The notes under the pieces are model-generated. The model did not search any database. It was not told the origin of the DNA and saw only the letters and a list, made by a program, of their open reading frames with translations. DNA of 64,000 bases from Mucor racemosus (lineage: Eukaryota > Mucoromycota > Mucoromycetes > Mucorales > Mucoraceae): NCBI GenBank assembly GCA_027405735.1, contig JAPEHQ010000002.1, forward strand, positions 930,001 to 994,000, read 5' to 3'. This document shows positions 12,289 to 26,017 of this stretch, in pieces. Positions within the stretch are counted from its first letter, which is position 1. Every line of letters begins with the position of its first letter. The position numbers and the translations under genes were made by a program.

Positions 12289-13189
12289 ACGTGCCACCAG
12301 CTTTAAATCTGTGTAAACTTTAATTTTGTTTCAATTTTTATTTATTTTGGAACTCCGTCATTTCAATATATATATTTTTTTTGGAGGCATCTCATGGCAG
12401 ATAATGTAGCTCATTTGTTATTTGAGAGATTGAGAAGTATAATAAGTTTAAACAAACATTTTATTTTTATAACAAATCTTTAGGAATTCTAAATTTTCTG
12501 TGAGATAAATATTTTTTTTGACAAATTTCTTAACTTCTTGGACAACTTCTCTACATTTGCTATAAGCTTCGATGTAGTCCATCGACCTTCTGAAATAATG
12601 TCTGATTTGAGTCAGGTTACCAGAGGTATCCAGAAAAGAATGGATGTTTTTCTCCAGAGACTTGAATGTATAGTCACATCGCAAACGAGCTTCCCTCTTG
12701 GCAGCACCACAGTACATTTTGATCCAATTGCATTCGCAATGGTACTTTGGGTATCAGTAAAATGATTTTATAATAAAAATAACTATTAAAGTCATAACAA
12801 TTGTTCACAAAGGTTTAAATAATGATTGTTATGGCTCTGATTTATTATATCTTTATTTTTCGGAAAGTTGATAGCGAAAATGCTGATTTCACGCATTGCT
12901 TACGTAAGCTGGGTTTAAGGTAAGGAGGTTATGTGTCACAGAGTATCCTTGTTTCAAAAGTTACCCTCACCTAAGAGCACACAGCTTAAATTTTGAAATA
13001 CCGTCTATTTTCAAGGGCTATCAACAGAATGATTTTATAGTAAAATTAAGTATTCGAGCCATAACAATTGTTTACAAAGGTTTAAATAATGATTGTTATG
13101 GATTTTTTTTATTGTATCGTTAGTTTTGGGTGAGTTGATAGCTCTTAAAAAAAGTTAAAATTTGTGCAGGTTTAAAGCTGGTGGCACGT
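12289..13189. mobile_element. Tc1/mariner-type DNA transposon remnant with TA target duplication
   Basis: Terminal inverted repeats beginning ACGTGCCACCAGCTTTAAA at 12289 are matched by the reverse complement ending at 13189, with similarity continuing a further ~10 bases. TA flanks both ends (12287-12288 and 13190-13191). The interior contains a minus-strand reading frame (12448-12717, 89 codons) that I cannot assign, and a duplicated ~80-bp segment (12765-12845 and 13030-13110, both with CATAACAATTGTT). No full transposase is present, so the element looks non-autonomous or decayed. Confidence 0.75.
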
Positions 13190-13191
13190 TA

Positions 13192-14445
13192 TCATAGATT
13201 TTAAGTTGTAATATGAACTATTATTTTGATTATCCTTCGCCGTTTTTCGAGGTCCACCACTCCGCGATGTGTCCCTCATCCATAATATTTGAATAAATTC
13301 CATTAGGGTTTTATTATCAAGTTAAATTCTAATTGAGGACTTTTATAATAAATAAATATCCTCTTTATATAGTTTTTATCTTTCATCAGACAGATTACGT
13401 AAACATTCCTAGGTTCATACGTAGCCAATAATACCCTTATCAGATATAAGTCTTGATAGTAATCAATTGGTGTATTCATAGAGTTCATGGGTCCTTAATC
13501 ATAGTGGTGTGATTAGATCCACATTATGTTGATTGGTCTTTAACTATAAGCTGCTAGGATCGAAGCTCGGTAGAAAGTTTATACAGTATTAGTATGAATC
13601 AGCATATATTATTTAGTAGTAGTGTAATGCCTATTCATGCCAGCTGTACTTTAAGTGAAAACCAGATGAAATGGAGATCATTATAGTGGATAAATGATGT
13701 GTACATATTCCACAAATACACTATATTCATACAGGCTATTAGTTGATATATTTCATTCTTTATAGATTTCGGAACCATAGTTATGCCGATATAATTGAGT
13801 CACTCCAGTAACCGAGCTTACATAGTGAGAATTATAGAGTGTACTGTAACCAGATAGTAATTGTTACTGTATATCAGAATCTAGATATAGCGCTATAGTA
13901 GTCGCATTACCAGGATATTGTTCTTGTTACACCATTAATAGCTGTTTTATCACTTGATAATCTCTTCTATATACAATCTCATACTCTACTGTAATGAGTC
14001 AAACATTTCAGTTTCATTCATGCAAAACCTTGCCTCATTCCTTATATAAATACTACAAGGAAATCATTACATGATCCCTTGTAGATTTATCTGTCTTGTT
14101 ACACTCTCTTTACTTATATTTATTCACTAATAAATATCTAATTTACAAATAAGAACACCAACCTTCATCAATCCAGTGATCACAAATTTATAATAGCAAA
14201 AATAATATCTATAAGCATATTATCCACCTTTGTTGTTAGTCCAAAATTATAGATCATTACATCTACATTGAATAACACCTCACCTTTTACTCCTGTCTAA
14301 TTCTTATTAGTTTCGGTAAAAGAGTAATGCGTGTAGATAGTAGAAAGTGATAATTATACAAGGAATACTATCCCAGATTAGTTAGCTCATTTTCACAATA
14401 AGAATTACAATGCAACTCAAAAGGTTTATTATTATCTTAAAGTTA
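13192..14445. other. AT-rich DNA without a recognised gene
   Basis: The first 60 bases resemble the segment around 26980 of the left arm (TAATATGA.CTATTATTTTGATTATC). A TATATAAATAC box at about 14043 followed by a C/A-rich stretch looks promoter-like, as in fungal LTRs, but I found no matching LTR ends or gene. All reading frames are short. Confidence 0.4.
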
Positions 14446-16190
14446 CTATAATAACCCGTGAACGTAACACAGAATTTGGAATGAGGGTATACACATTCTT
14501 TTTTCGAGCAAAACCAAGGATATTCTTTTGTACACATTTTTGAGGACATCTCTACGAAAAATCAATATTTTGAAGAAATTTAAATTGGGACCTAGAGAGC
14601 TCAACGAGGTTGATGATATGAATGTAAAAAAAATCTGCACAATTTAACGAATATTTTGGAATCTATTACGAAAATGTCAAAAAAATGAAATAAAAAAAAA
14701 GATGCCCAGATTTTTTCAAGCTCAGATATGTTAAAGAGAATTATAAAATAAGTAAGTTTTACTATAAAAAGTCTTTGGGTATCTTAATTTTTTGTAGAGA
14801 TATTAAGGCTCAAAGTTTCACTTTTTCATATTTAAGCTGTAAAAACCAAAGTTGGAAGAAAAAATTATCGGTTTTTCCGAATTTATTCGACATATGCTAT
14901 AGTGATAGTCTGTAGATAATTAATTGTTATTTGTAGCTCTTAAACATCTGTATCCAATCAGACTAATTTTAATTAGAGGTTTTTACTATTTTGTTATGAA
15001 AATCGCTCAAAATCGCTATTTTTGGATGGGGGTTGGGGTCAAAAAACAAGAGTACACCTTCAAATCTTCGCTACTCCTTGAAAAATTAATTTTTTTGAAA
15101 AAACTAAAAACGGATCTATATATATTGCTGCTGGCAATTATTTTTATGGAACTGACATTTTGTTTGATAACTTACTGGAAAATGATACTAATAATTTATA
15201 CATTTTTGGTGTGTTTTATGGGATAAATTCTTTGAATTTTTATTTTGGCTCTATTTGTATCTAACAAATAATATACCTATGATATAGACAAAAAACGTTT
15301 ATTATAATTTCAAGTAATGTTTACTTGATAAAACCAATAGGTATGCTTGTTTTTCTGATATTCCTATAATTTTTTGAACGGCTATATCTCCGCAAAAAAA
15401 AAGCTAAAAATATATGAATAGCACCATAATTATTGCAGCATTAACTTGTATTAGAATCCACTTTTACCTCAGTATATGAAAAAATTCATGGGAAAAATGT
15501 TGGAAATCTGATTTTTAGGAAAAAAAATCCATTTTAACTTGTGGAGTGTAACCTTTTTAATATATGGAGTGTAACCTTGTTAATATATGGAGTGTAATCT
15601 TGTTAATATATGGAGTGTAATCTTGTTAATATATGGAGTGTAACCTTTTTAATCTATGGAGTGTAACTTTTTTGACTGATGTCTCTCATCCCCTTATGGC
15701 ATTGAATATTTATCCCTTCAAGTCGACCTAAATTACTTCAAAATGCTTCAAATAATGATGTTTTAATACTGCCCAATCGGTGAATCAATTTTGCCCAAAA
15801 TTAAAGTTTTTTAACACATCACAATTATTGTTAAAACCGTCATTTAAACTGTTTAATACAGTATATAAGGTGTTTTAATCAATTAATTGTACAAAGTTTT
15901 GGATGTTTCCTGAAAGCTATATATGTACAAGGCTTTTATAGTTTATTAATATAGACTGATTTGTTATGTGGTCGAATTTAAATAAATTTAAACGAGCGAT
16001 CGAAGATGTTAAATATTCAATGAATGTTTGATTTATCGAGACTTCGTAAATTATTAAAATCAACGTAAAAAGTACCGTTTATTAGAATGACATTTTCGTA
16101 ATAGATTCCAAAATATTCGTTAAATTGTGCAGCATTTTTTTACATTCATATCATCAACCTCGTTGAGCTCTCTAGGTCCCAATTTAGTGT
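14446..16190. repeat. Small inverted-repeat block built from diverged pieces of the dispersed repeat
   Basis: The segment 14580-14675 and the segment 16088-16185 are near-perfect inverted copies (shared GACCTAGAGAGCTCAACGAGG). Both are diverged copies of the outer arm segment at 26390-26480 and 53180-53270. The ~1.4-kb interior includes a 23-bp tandem repeat. Frames in the interior (for example 14924-15226) have no recognisable domain. Confidence 0.7.
15542..15672. repeat. 23-bp tandem repeat, six copies
   Basis: Unit TGGAGTGTAACCTTGTTAAT plus three bases, starting at 15542, 15565, 15588, 15611, 15634 and 15657. Copies vary at one to three positions (ACC/ATC, TTT/TTG). There is no spacer between units, so it is a minisatellite and not a CRISPR array. 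Confidence 0.92.
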
Positions 16191-16455
16191 CTATTGATTT
16201 TCTGGTTCAATAATAACTGTTTCTAATGATATAGCCATCATATAATGCGGCCAATTGTTTTTTTACAGAATGGAATACCAGGTTTTCCAATTGTCGCAAA
16301 ATTATTTGCACTTTTTTACGTTATATAAACCGGAAAATCGCACATTTAATGAATCATCTATGATTCTTGTAACATAATATATAAATGACGTTTTTGTATA
16401 TAATCATATACTATAATTAGGTTCAAGGCAACCATTCTGATTTCTGAATCATGTC
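16191..16455. other. AT-rich DNA without recognised features
   Basis: Sequence between the small inverted-repeat block and the coding fragment at 16456. No frame, splice pattern or repeat was recognised. Confidence 0.4.
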
Positions 16456-16754
16456 ATGCATATTTCTTTTTGCATGTTTGGGGTTTATTTTCTCAAAATG
16501 AAGCTAATTTTCGGTAATTCTTGTACACTGTATCTAAAAATACTGCGAAGCATCCAAACTATAAACACTAATTGCCCAGAGGACCCTTTAGTTGTGATTA
16601 CAGACTTTCATGCAAATTTTATTGGAGTAAAACTTTAAAAACAAAAAGGTTTGCCAGTAGATTTTTGATTGAATCAATCGGAATAAAATATTTGATGCAT
16701 CATATAAAAACATTGTTGTACATAAAAAAATTAGCTTCACCACCAAATCTTTAA
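16456..16754 (+). pseudogene. Broken coding fragment, family not recognised
   Basis: Two overlapping plus-strand frames, 16456-16638 and 16572-16754, look like halves of one protein. The first ends PLVVITDFHANFIGVKL, and the second continues from about 16640 with SRFLIESIGIKYLMHHIKTL and a TAA at 16752. A frame change near 16635 separates them. The composition is more protein-like than surrounding DNA, but I do not recognise the family. No neighbouring exon was found. It could be a decayed gene or a chance pair of frames. Confidence 0.35.
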
Positions 16755-17345
16755 AATATCATGAATTTTTATTTTATATGAAAAAGCCAGAAATAATACA
16801 ATAGAGTTCTGTACTTTTAATTAAATCGAGATACAATAGAAAAAAGAAAACAATCAGATATATGATAATAAGACTAAAACAGAACATTTAAAAGCGTCAG
16901 TTCAAACAGTATAAAAATATCATGTTGTCTGACTTCTTTAAATGGGTTTCATTTATTAGTTGCTTAACTATAAACTTCTCCCAGCTGTTTGCTCAATAAG
17001 AAGATATGCCTTGGGGGTGTTTTTCACATAGAACTTCTTCCTTTCTTTTTCTGTTATACCCGTGTAAAATGACATCTGTCAAACAGTTGTTCCTTTGAAC
17101 AGAATATAAAAATGTTACACACAGGCCCTAAAGAGGAAATAACGTATATTTTAAACCAGGCGGGAAAAAAAGAGTTTCATAATCTGATTTTTTTATCTTT
17201 CTGTTCCTCATGATTTTAACCAGGTATAAAATATTGACACTATTTTATGGGTTGGCCTGTGGATACATCATTTAAAAAACATATTAAAATACTACATTTG
17301 TGTAGCACATGTAATATGGAATTGCAGCTAGATAAATATACATAT

Positions 17346-17656
17346 TTAATACTCAATTCCCATGTTTTCCTTTTTGCGGTAATTGCTTAAATAAGCAAAC
17401 TGTGATGGAGAGCTTTTTACTTCGGGTAATAAGTTCCATTGCGGATGCTTAATAAAAAAAAATACCATGGTTTCCCCTCCATTTTCAATATTAAATGCAA
17501 TTTGCTCTTTATTAAATAGACGCTTAACAGAAAATAAAATATCAGGGATAAAATGTTGGAATTGATGTCTGTTACTTTTATTAAATGTATAGTTTGAGTG
17601 AATTGAAAAAAAGGATCAGATGCAACTGAATTACTTTGTCGATTCGACCTTGGCAT
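17346..17656 (-). pseudogene. Small frameshifted minus-strand gene, family not recognised
   Basis: From an ATG at 17656 the frame reads MPRSNRQSNSVASDPFF and reaches a T7 run at about 17610. One base short of T8, it shifts there into a long open frame that continues to a TAA at 17346-17348. The second part is open for about 86 codons in AT-rich DNA and contains FIKHPQWNLLPEVKSSPSQF near its end. The total would be about 103 codons if the homopolymer were one base longer. It may be a pseudogene, a sequencing homopolymer error or an alternatively started exon. I do not recognise the protein. Confidence 0.4.
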
Positions 17657-18678
17657 GAATAAAAAAAAGTAAAATCTTGTATAAAAATAAAAAAAACCTT
17701 AATAAAATATAAGCTAAACACAATATAATGCGTAGGAAAAAAGACATTTAAAACGGTGAATAATTATATAAGCATACTTTTTCCTGAATATAAACGAATA
17801 AACCAATTATAGTCCAATATCAAGTGAACGAATTATAATGAAATGGATTCAGGATAATGATAATTAAAAGAAATTCTAGGCACGATACTCTGTAAATGTG
17901 CTGTGCAAATCAATATTCTACTCGGTAGATCCTATAGATGGCTGTAAATTCCTCATTGCTCACCAAATACACATTTAGGTTCGTAATGATTTATGCATAT
18001 GTTTGCAGTTATAATCAAATGTTCGCTTTTTTTTTATAAAAGAAAAGGGCGGGAGCAGCATGTAAACAGTATTGGTAACCCGCATTTAAGTATGTAGAAG
18101 AATGAGTGTACTCCATCTTCAGGGAAAGATGGGGTCTTGTATTATAAACTGGGACTTAAAATATCATAGCAATTATCTATTAATTCTATTCTCCCACTCT
18201 CCATCTACCCTATCAAATCATGCAATCTTGTTGGACAATCGTTATCGAAAACTTGTCGCTAAATAATTTTACAGTTTTCCAGCTTTCTTTATATATCTTT
18301 TACCGCATCAACAAAAGCATTTGATAAACAAAATTCTCGGTAAAAACTTGAAGCGATTTGCCATTTAAGCAGTTGATGCTTTAATGGCGTGATTGGATTG
18401 TTGAAAAATCCAAGGAATTCCCTGTAAATCCTTTTTTTCAGGGCCGGCCGAGAGTTTCATTTTTAATCTATTAGACTTGCGTCCTCACCCACAGTTGTGC
18501 CAAAATTGGAAATTTCAAAATGCAATTTTGTATAATCTGGGAAAAGGTGGGATGGATCAAGATCTACAACTATATATATAGCTATGGAAATGACCCAATG
18601 TTCAATTTCTGCTCACCATTCTTTTTTTTTTTTTTCATATATACAAATAAAACTTTTTCATTAATAATATAATTAATT
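17657..18678. promoter_or_regulatory. Upstream region of the sugar transporter
   Basis: No gene in about 1 kb. Pyrimidine-rich runs precede the transporter start: a T run at 18622-18636 and CATATATACAAATAAAAC just before the ATG at 18679. A small GC patch (GGGCCGGCCGAG) lies at about 18442. The region should contain the transporter promoter; I cannot name an operator. Confidence 0.4.
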
Positions 18679-20248
18679 ATGGACTCCAAGGAAGCAAGAT
18701 TTCCCAAGTACATGGTATACTGTGTCCTTATGGCTTGTGTTGAAGCCTTCAGTAACGGTTGGATTATTGGTTCTGCAAATGTTCCTGGTCTTGTTACTCA
18801 TGAATGTGAAAATGGCATGGCTAAAGTAGCTGCTAAAGGTCTTCCTGATTGTTTACCAATGAACACTGCTCTTTGGTAAGTCTTTTTGTTTATATATAAA
18901 TAAAATATTAACAATACATTTACATAGGGGTTTTGCTGTATCTGCCTTCTGTGTTGGTGGTCTCATTGCATCTCTTTTCGGTGGTGCCGTTCAAGAAAAG
19001 CTCGGCCGTCGTTTAACTATGATTGTTAACAATTCTGGTTTCATCGTTGGTTCTCTTTTGTGTGCTGTTGCTGTTCATCAAGCCATGTTTATCATTGGTC
19101 GTATCCTTTGTGGTCTTTCTTGTGGTCTTGGTTCTTTAGTTGTTCCTACTTATATTGGTGAAGTTTCCACAATTAAAGCTAGAGGTACCATGGGTACTTG
19201 TAATCAATTTTTGATTGTTATTGGTATTCTTTTGGCTTCAGTTATTGGTCTTCCTCTTGCTTCAGTCCCTCTTTGGCGTGTAAATTACGCTATTGCTGCT
19301 TTCCCTGCCATTTTCCAAGCTGTCGTCTTCCCTACTTGTGTAGAAACTCCTCGTTGGTTAGTTTCACAAAACCGTATTGATGAAGCTCGCCACAGTCTTC
19401 AAAAACTTCGTGGTGATTTCAACATTGATGCTGAATTCTATGAAATGGTTGAAGGTATTAAAGGCACTGCAATTGCCAATACCTTGCTTCGTGGTACTGG
19501 TATCTCTGGTGATGAAGGTCTCAAAGTTACTGATGAAAAGGATATTGGTTCCATTGATGTCAACAGCGAAGAAAAGGGTGACACTAATATTGATCACAAG
19601 ACTTATTCTATGCTTGATGTTATGAGAGATCCTGTTACTCGTCGTATTGGTATTACTGTATTTATTCATCATATTATCCAACAATTGTCTGGTATGAATG
19701 CTGTCATGTATTATTCTACCAATATTTTCTTGCTTGCTTTTGATAATTCTCAGAGTAAGGCTCAATTAATGGCTATTGTTACTACTATTGTCAATTTTGC
19801 TGCTACTATCTTCGCTGTTTCCGTTATTGATCGTTTCGGTCGTCGTCCCTTGTTATTGATTGCTGAAGCTGGTACCTGTATTTTCTCTGTTCTTTTAGTT
19901 ATCGGTTACAAGACAAATACCCCTGGTCTTTTGATTGCCTCTGTCTTTTTGTATGTTGCTTCATTTGCTGTTGGTATTGGTCCAATTCCTTGGATTATTA
20001 CATCTGAAATGACCCCTACTTATGCTGCTTCGTCTGTTGGTGCTGCTTCTACTTGTATCAATTGGTGTATGAACTTTTTGATCGGTCAAATTTTCCCAGT
20101 TATTTTCGCCGCCATTGCTGGTTGGTCTTTCCTTATTTTTGCTGTTATTTGTGGTTTGGCTTTCTGCTTTACTTTTATTGCTCTTCCCGAAACCAAGGGT
20201 CGTTCTCTTGAGACCGTTGTCAGAGGTTATGACAAGTATAAGAAATAA
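18679..20248 (+). CDS. MFS sugar (hexose) transporter
   Basis: Two exons, 18679-18875 and 18928-20248, with a 52-nt intron (GTAAGT...CATAG) restoring the tryptophan codon of NTALWGF. The product has 505 residues. Sugar-porter signatures are present: EKLGRR after TM2, ETPRWLV before the central loop, QQLSGMNAVMYYS in TM7, DRFGRRPLL, GPIPWIITSEM in TM10 and PETKGRSLE at the C-terminus. Twelve hydrophobic segments fit the usual MFS fold. The QLS motif in TM7 is the one linked to glucose selectivity in GLUT-type carriers. The N-terminus is short (about 10 residues before TM1), closer to animal GLUTs than to long-tailed yeast Hxt proteins. Codon use is strongly biased to GGT, CTT and GCT, unlike neighbouring genes, which suggests high expression. 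It acts in the plasma membrane. Confidence 0.93.
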
Positions 20249-20510
20249 GTTTATTATACTCTTTTCTCAATTTCATTGTCATTATATTTTCTTTTGTAAT
20301 TTACACATTTATTAATCCCCCGCCATTTTTTTACATTTTCATATTCGTATATCATTTTTGCATTTTAATATTTTAATAATAATAATAAAAAAGAGCAAAC
20401 ATATATATAAAGTAAATATCAGTGGATAGCTAAAGATCTCCATTTTCATATAAAAGTACAATTATATACAAATTCATTATATCAATATTTATTAAAAATT
20501 CTTCAAATAA
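20249..20510. terminator. Convergent 3' regions of the transporter and the PalC-like gene
   Basis: The two genes converge here with 262 bases between stop codons. AATAATAATAATAAAAAAG at about 20373 offers a polyadenylation signal for the plus strand. TTTATT at about 20488 offers one for the minus strand. Confidence 0.45.
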
Positions 20511-21878
20511 TCAAAAGTAGCGTCCTTCGAGTAAATATGCTTTTTCTCCTTTTTGAATTGATGGACCAAACAATGGATCAGGCAATCTATATGCTTTTAA
20601 CTCTAATACACCTCTACCACCAGGTATTAATTTCTGTAATTCTTGTCTGGATGGAGTAAGTTCGTAAGATACGGTATCGTTTATCATTGTATATTTTTGA
20701 AGTAATTCTGTTACGGTTTCTTCCTCTTTTGCTGCTCTAGCTGCAATTGCTGATTTACGGATATGAGCTTTAGATAAACTTGAATGCTGAATTGATTTTA
20801 AATCTGCTTTACAATCTCGAGCAAAACCTACAGCTTGTCCCATTTTTCTAGATGATTATTTTGTTTAGATTGACAATATATATATATATATATATTTTTA
20901 AAAAAAAAAAACTCACTGATTATCATTGGAATCCATAGCTAAATACTTTTTTGCCATTGCTTTATAGAACAAGGTACCATCTGACAGATACTTTTTCAAA
21001 TCTGTAGAAACATCTTGTGTACCACTAATTGAAGAAATTAAGCCATAAGCCATTTCATATTGCCCAGCAACACCCATATATAGTTTTGCAATTAATGATT
21101 TTGAAATGTTACTAGTGACCAAGGCTTTATTAATTGCAATTGCTTGTGCATCTGCTAAAGCCATTTTAGAAAGTGCTACTGGAAACTCACGCACAGTTTC
21201 AACAGGTCGATTATCTGGTGATTGTTGCCAAGTAGGTATCACATCATTTGCAACAAATGCAAAAAGACCAGCAGCAGTATTTAATGTATCGGCTGCCTTG
21301 TTATAAATATTTGCATTTGTTGAGGATTCCTTTAATAAATCATTCGTTTGTAATGTACAAGCATAAGCATATGTCATTAATACAAATATAAGTTCGTATT
21401 GTATATCATTACATAATATTCTTGGTGCATTACTACCAGTGTGGATTAAATGGTCGCTTAGGGTAGAACGCCAAGAGGTTTCTATATATATATATATATA
21501 AATGATTAACCATGTGTTACTTTATATTATCATCAAGCATCTATTATGTATCTTACCTATACTTTTCTTTAAAGTGAGTTCTTTTGCTTCAATACAATTT
21601 ACAATACTTACCAAGTATGGTAAATATTCTTCTATAGTCTAAACAAAAGGAATGAGTAAATAATGATAATGTTCATTTCAAATAAAAATACATACATTTA
21701 TAATGATTTGATAATCGCGCGTGGAATGTGTTTCTTTTTTCAATTCTTTCAATACAGTTCTTAATCGGCCTCGTTGAGCCGTTGCATCTGATATTTCAGA
21801 TGTATAAGGTTCCGTTGTTTCCAAGTAATCTACAAAAGAAAGGGATCCAGTTGTAGGTAAAGAATAAGGATAACTCAT
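20511..21878 (-). CDS. palC: BRO1-domain protein, PalC-like (ambient-pH signalling / ESCRT adaptor)
   Basis: Four exons (21878-21696, 21638-21557, 21481-20917, 20847-20511) give 388 residues. All three introns have GT...AG ends and frame continuity. The N-terminus YPYSLPTTGSLSF matches the start typical of PalC-type BRO1 proteins, followed by alpha-helical repeats with ETSWRS and the RPVETVREFPVALSKMALADAQ segment of the boomerang-shaped BRO1 fold. No proline-rich V-domain tail follows, which favours PalC/BROX over ALIX/Bro1. In fungi PalC links the arrestin-like PalF/receptor complex to ESCRT-III (Vps32) at the plasma membrane during alkaline-pH sensing. A TA microsatellite sits in intron 2 and another in intron 3. 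Family is firm; PalC orthology is inferred from the N-terminus and length. Confidence 0.8.
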
Positions 21879-21970
21879 GTATATTTGTAAAAAGGAAAGA
21901 CGCTTTCTATATGTTTATTTTATGTACATGTGGAAGGTTATGCTTGTTTAAAAGGACAGTCCTGACCCAA

Positions 21971-23516
<1,546 letters not shown>

Positions 23517-24902
23517 TTATTCTTGTTTCGATACCAAAGCAGCTTTTTCTGCAAGGTCAAGTCTTCTTGATTTACTGTTGGGATCAAAATAAGGTTTTTC
23601 GGCCTAAATGCAAAGCGATATAAATATATATTTATGCCATGTTCAGTATATATAAACTTACGGTGGGTGTAATTCTCCAACCATGGCGTCTTCCCTCAGC
23701 AAAGTAATCAAAAATAGCACAATGAAAAGTACAGCGATTATCCCAAACAGCAACTGTATCTTCGGTCCATTTAAAACGAAGTTGGAAATCATGACCACCA
23801 CTGACATGCTTGAATAAAAAGTCGAGTAAAAGTCTAGATTCATTACGATTTAAACCAACAATACTTTTAGTGAAGCCTGGTTGAACAAAAAGACCTTTCC
23901 ACCCAGTGAGAGGGTGTGTACGAACAACAGGATGAATAGAATCAACAAAATCACGACGAATAAAGCTTCCAGTACGTTTAGCTCTATCCTGATGAACTTG
24001 ACCATCATGTACTGCTTCAAGACCTTCAACAAATTTTTGCATAGGTGCAGATAATCTATCATAAGCTTCATAAGCAGATGCCCAGAGAGTATCACCACCA
24101 ACAGGAGGTAAAACGTCCAATTTTAAAAATGTTAAACCCGCAGGTTGGTTTTCATAGGTAATGTCACTGTGCCAAGCTATAGAAAAAGTCAAAAAATTGT
24201 TTATCATATGCTAAAAAGGCAGAATATATGCATTTTTACCTTCATCAGCAGACATTGTTTCGAAATACTTTGTTGTTTGAGGGCTAAATAGATACAATTA
24301 GCTCATATATATTGATATTATACGTAGTATAATATTTACTTGGTTTCATCATGGAATATGCTAATAACTTCTGGAAGGCCTTCAGGATGACCAGTAGTAT
24401 TATGAATGTGGCTATTAAATATGTATCGATTAGTTTAATGGGTTTTATATACAAATTAGAATCTTACAGTCGGCCGAAATACTTTCCAAGCTCAACACCT
24501 TGGTAAGCATCGATATCTTGATCACGGAAAAAGACTACTCCTCTCTCAGCAGCCAACAAAGCCAAATCATTCTTTTGTTGATCATTCAATTGAGACAATT
24601 GAATCCCATGGATTTCAGTACCAAGAGAGGGGGTCAAATTAATAACCTTTTCAGCATTTTCAAACAAAGATGCCTTTTTGGGATCACCAAGCTTTCCAGG
24701 ATCATTATGCTCAAAAGCTTCAAGAGGAGGATACTATATCTTGTTTAATAAAGTATTATCTTAGCTTTGATATATTAAATCTTACATGAATCTTGGGGAA
24801 AACCTGGTATGAGCCTTTTTCTTTGGCCAGTGCTTTTAAATCAAGTTTTTGAAATTGTTCAGAGACAGTTTCAATGGATGTTATAGTTGTGTTGGGAGCC
24901 AT
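23517..24902 (-). CDS. TauD/TfdA-family Fe(II)/2-oxoglutarate-dependent dioxygenase
   Basis: Six exons (24902-24786, 24733-24468, 24411-24340, 24283-24240, 24176-23662, 23603-23517) give 366 residues. The iron ligands appear as WHSDITY (H-x-D) and DNRCTFHCAIFDY (distal H), with the 2-oxoglutarate-binding arginine in RRHGWRITPT. The segment LTPSLGTEIHGIQL and GVVFFRDQDID are the conserved N-terminal elements of TauD-like folds. The length and NPQTTKYFE insertion fit fungal sulfonate/alpha-ketoglutarate dioxygenases such as the yeast Jlp1 group, which release sulfite from sulfonates. The substrate here is inferred only from family. Five small introns (49-69 nt) with frame continuity support the model. 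It is the last gene before the giant inverted repeat. Confidence 0.88.
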
Positions 24903-26017
24903 TATTATGCTGCTTTTGTTGAGTTGTTTTCAATGTTTGATTTGAACCGAATATTTATACTTTGATTTGTTAAATGTACAACGTTACTTTGGCACACATG
25001 CTACATAGCCAATATTGCGCTATTCAAAGGTACGTGTGAATGAAAATCACTGCTGGGCTATAACGCCTAAGCACGTCAGATCAAGCAGACGATTCGCAAT
25101 AACGTCCCTTATTGTCAATAACGACAATATTATTTGAAAACATATTCTAGAGAGAATAGTCGAGCTATTAAATTGCTCAATTAGAACTATTTGGAACAAT
25201 TTTACCCCATTTGGCATACTATTTGCTTCCCATCACATTGTAACTGTAGTGTACTAAAAGCTAAAAATCGATTCATATTACCAAATGGGAACCCATTTTA
25301 GAGCGTATCCAAATATCAATAGGAAAAAAAAGCATAAAAACTAAATCACACGCAAATATAACCAAATAGTAGCAAGAATAAGCTACTTTGGTATATCTGA
25401 ATGTAGTACATTTTTGAATTGCATAGGGCGGCGAGTATTATCCATTTTTTGTATTGTTGTGCGACATGTTTTCTGTTGAATTCGCCATACTTTGGTAATA
25501 TTACTATCTTTTTGTGCTGATCTTTTTCACATTCGAGCAACTGAATTAAACAGAGGATAACAAAAACTGAGGTAAATTAGGCGCGTGATTTGTTTACTCT
25601 CCATATTTCGTCTAATTTCATGGCTACCAGATCAAGCTATTACCAGCTAAATACAGTTTCATCCAATGATATTTTTCTATTTTACTAATATAGTGGACTA
25701 GGAGAAACGAAATTGTCCACTATTCACTGAATTGATTCAGTGGATTTAGACAGTAAACTTACAAAAAAAAAACGGGAGATTTCAAAGTGCCCCTTAAATC
25801 GAAAATCGCTTATCTTTGAGTCCACTAAATCGAATCACGACTGTAATACAGTACCAACTAATTCTGACATGTCAACATTGCTAACAATATAACACACTTT
25901 AATCAACATGAAGACATGAATGATAATAAATTGATAAAAACAATTGGCCTGTCTTTGCAATTATTATTTCAAAAGGTTTGATTTTTGAATTCTAAGAGAT
26001 ATGATTGATATATTAAT
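24903..26017. other. Promoter of the dioxygenase and left flank of the giant inverted repeat
   Basis: No gene is supported. A sequence ending CCACTAAATCGAATCACGACTGTA (positions 25821-25845) resembles one end of a pogo/Tigger-type transposon next to a TA. A related TAGTGGACTA is present at 25692, but no matching second end was found. The frame at 25346-25540 (minus) has no recognisable domain. Confidence 0.4.

Noticed and set aside
13192..14445. Another LTR around the TATATAAATAC box
   Set aside because: No TG...CA ends, target duplication or second copy could be found.
15542..15672. Six regularly spaced repeats suggesting a CRISPR array
   Set aside because: Units are directly adjacent with no unique spacers, in a eukaryotic context. 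It is a 23-bp minisatellite.
25692..25845. Pogo/Tigger-type non-autonomous transposon
   Set aside because: One end resembles such an element next to TA, but no matching inverted second end was found.
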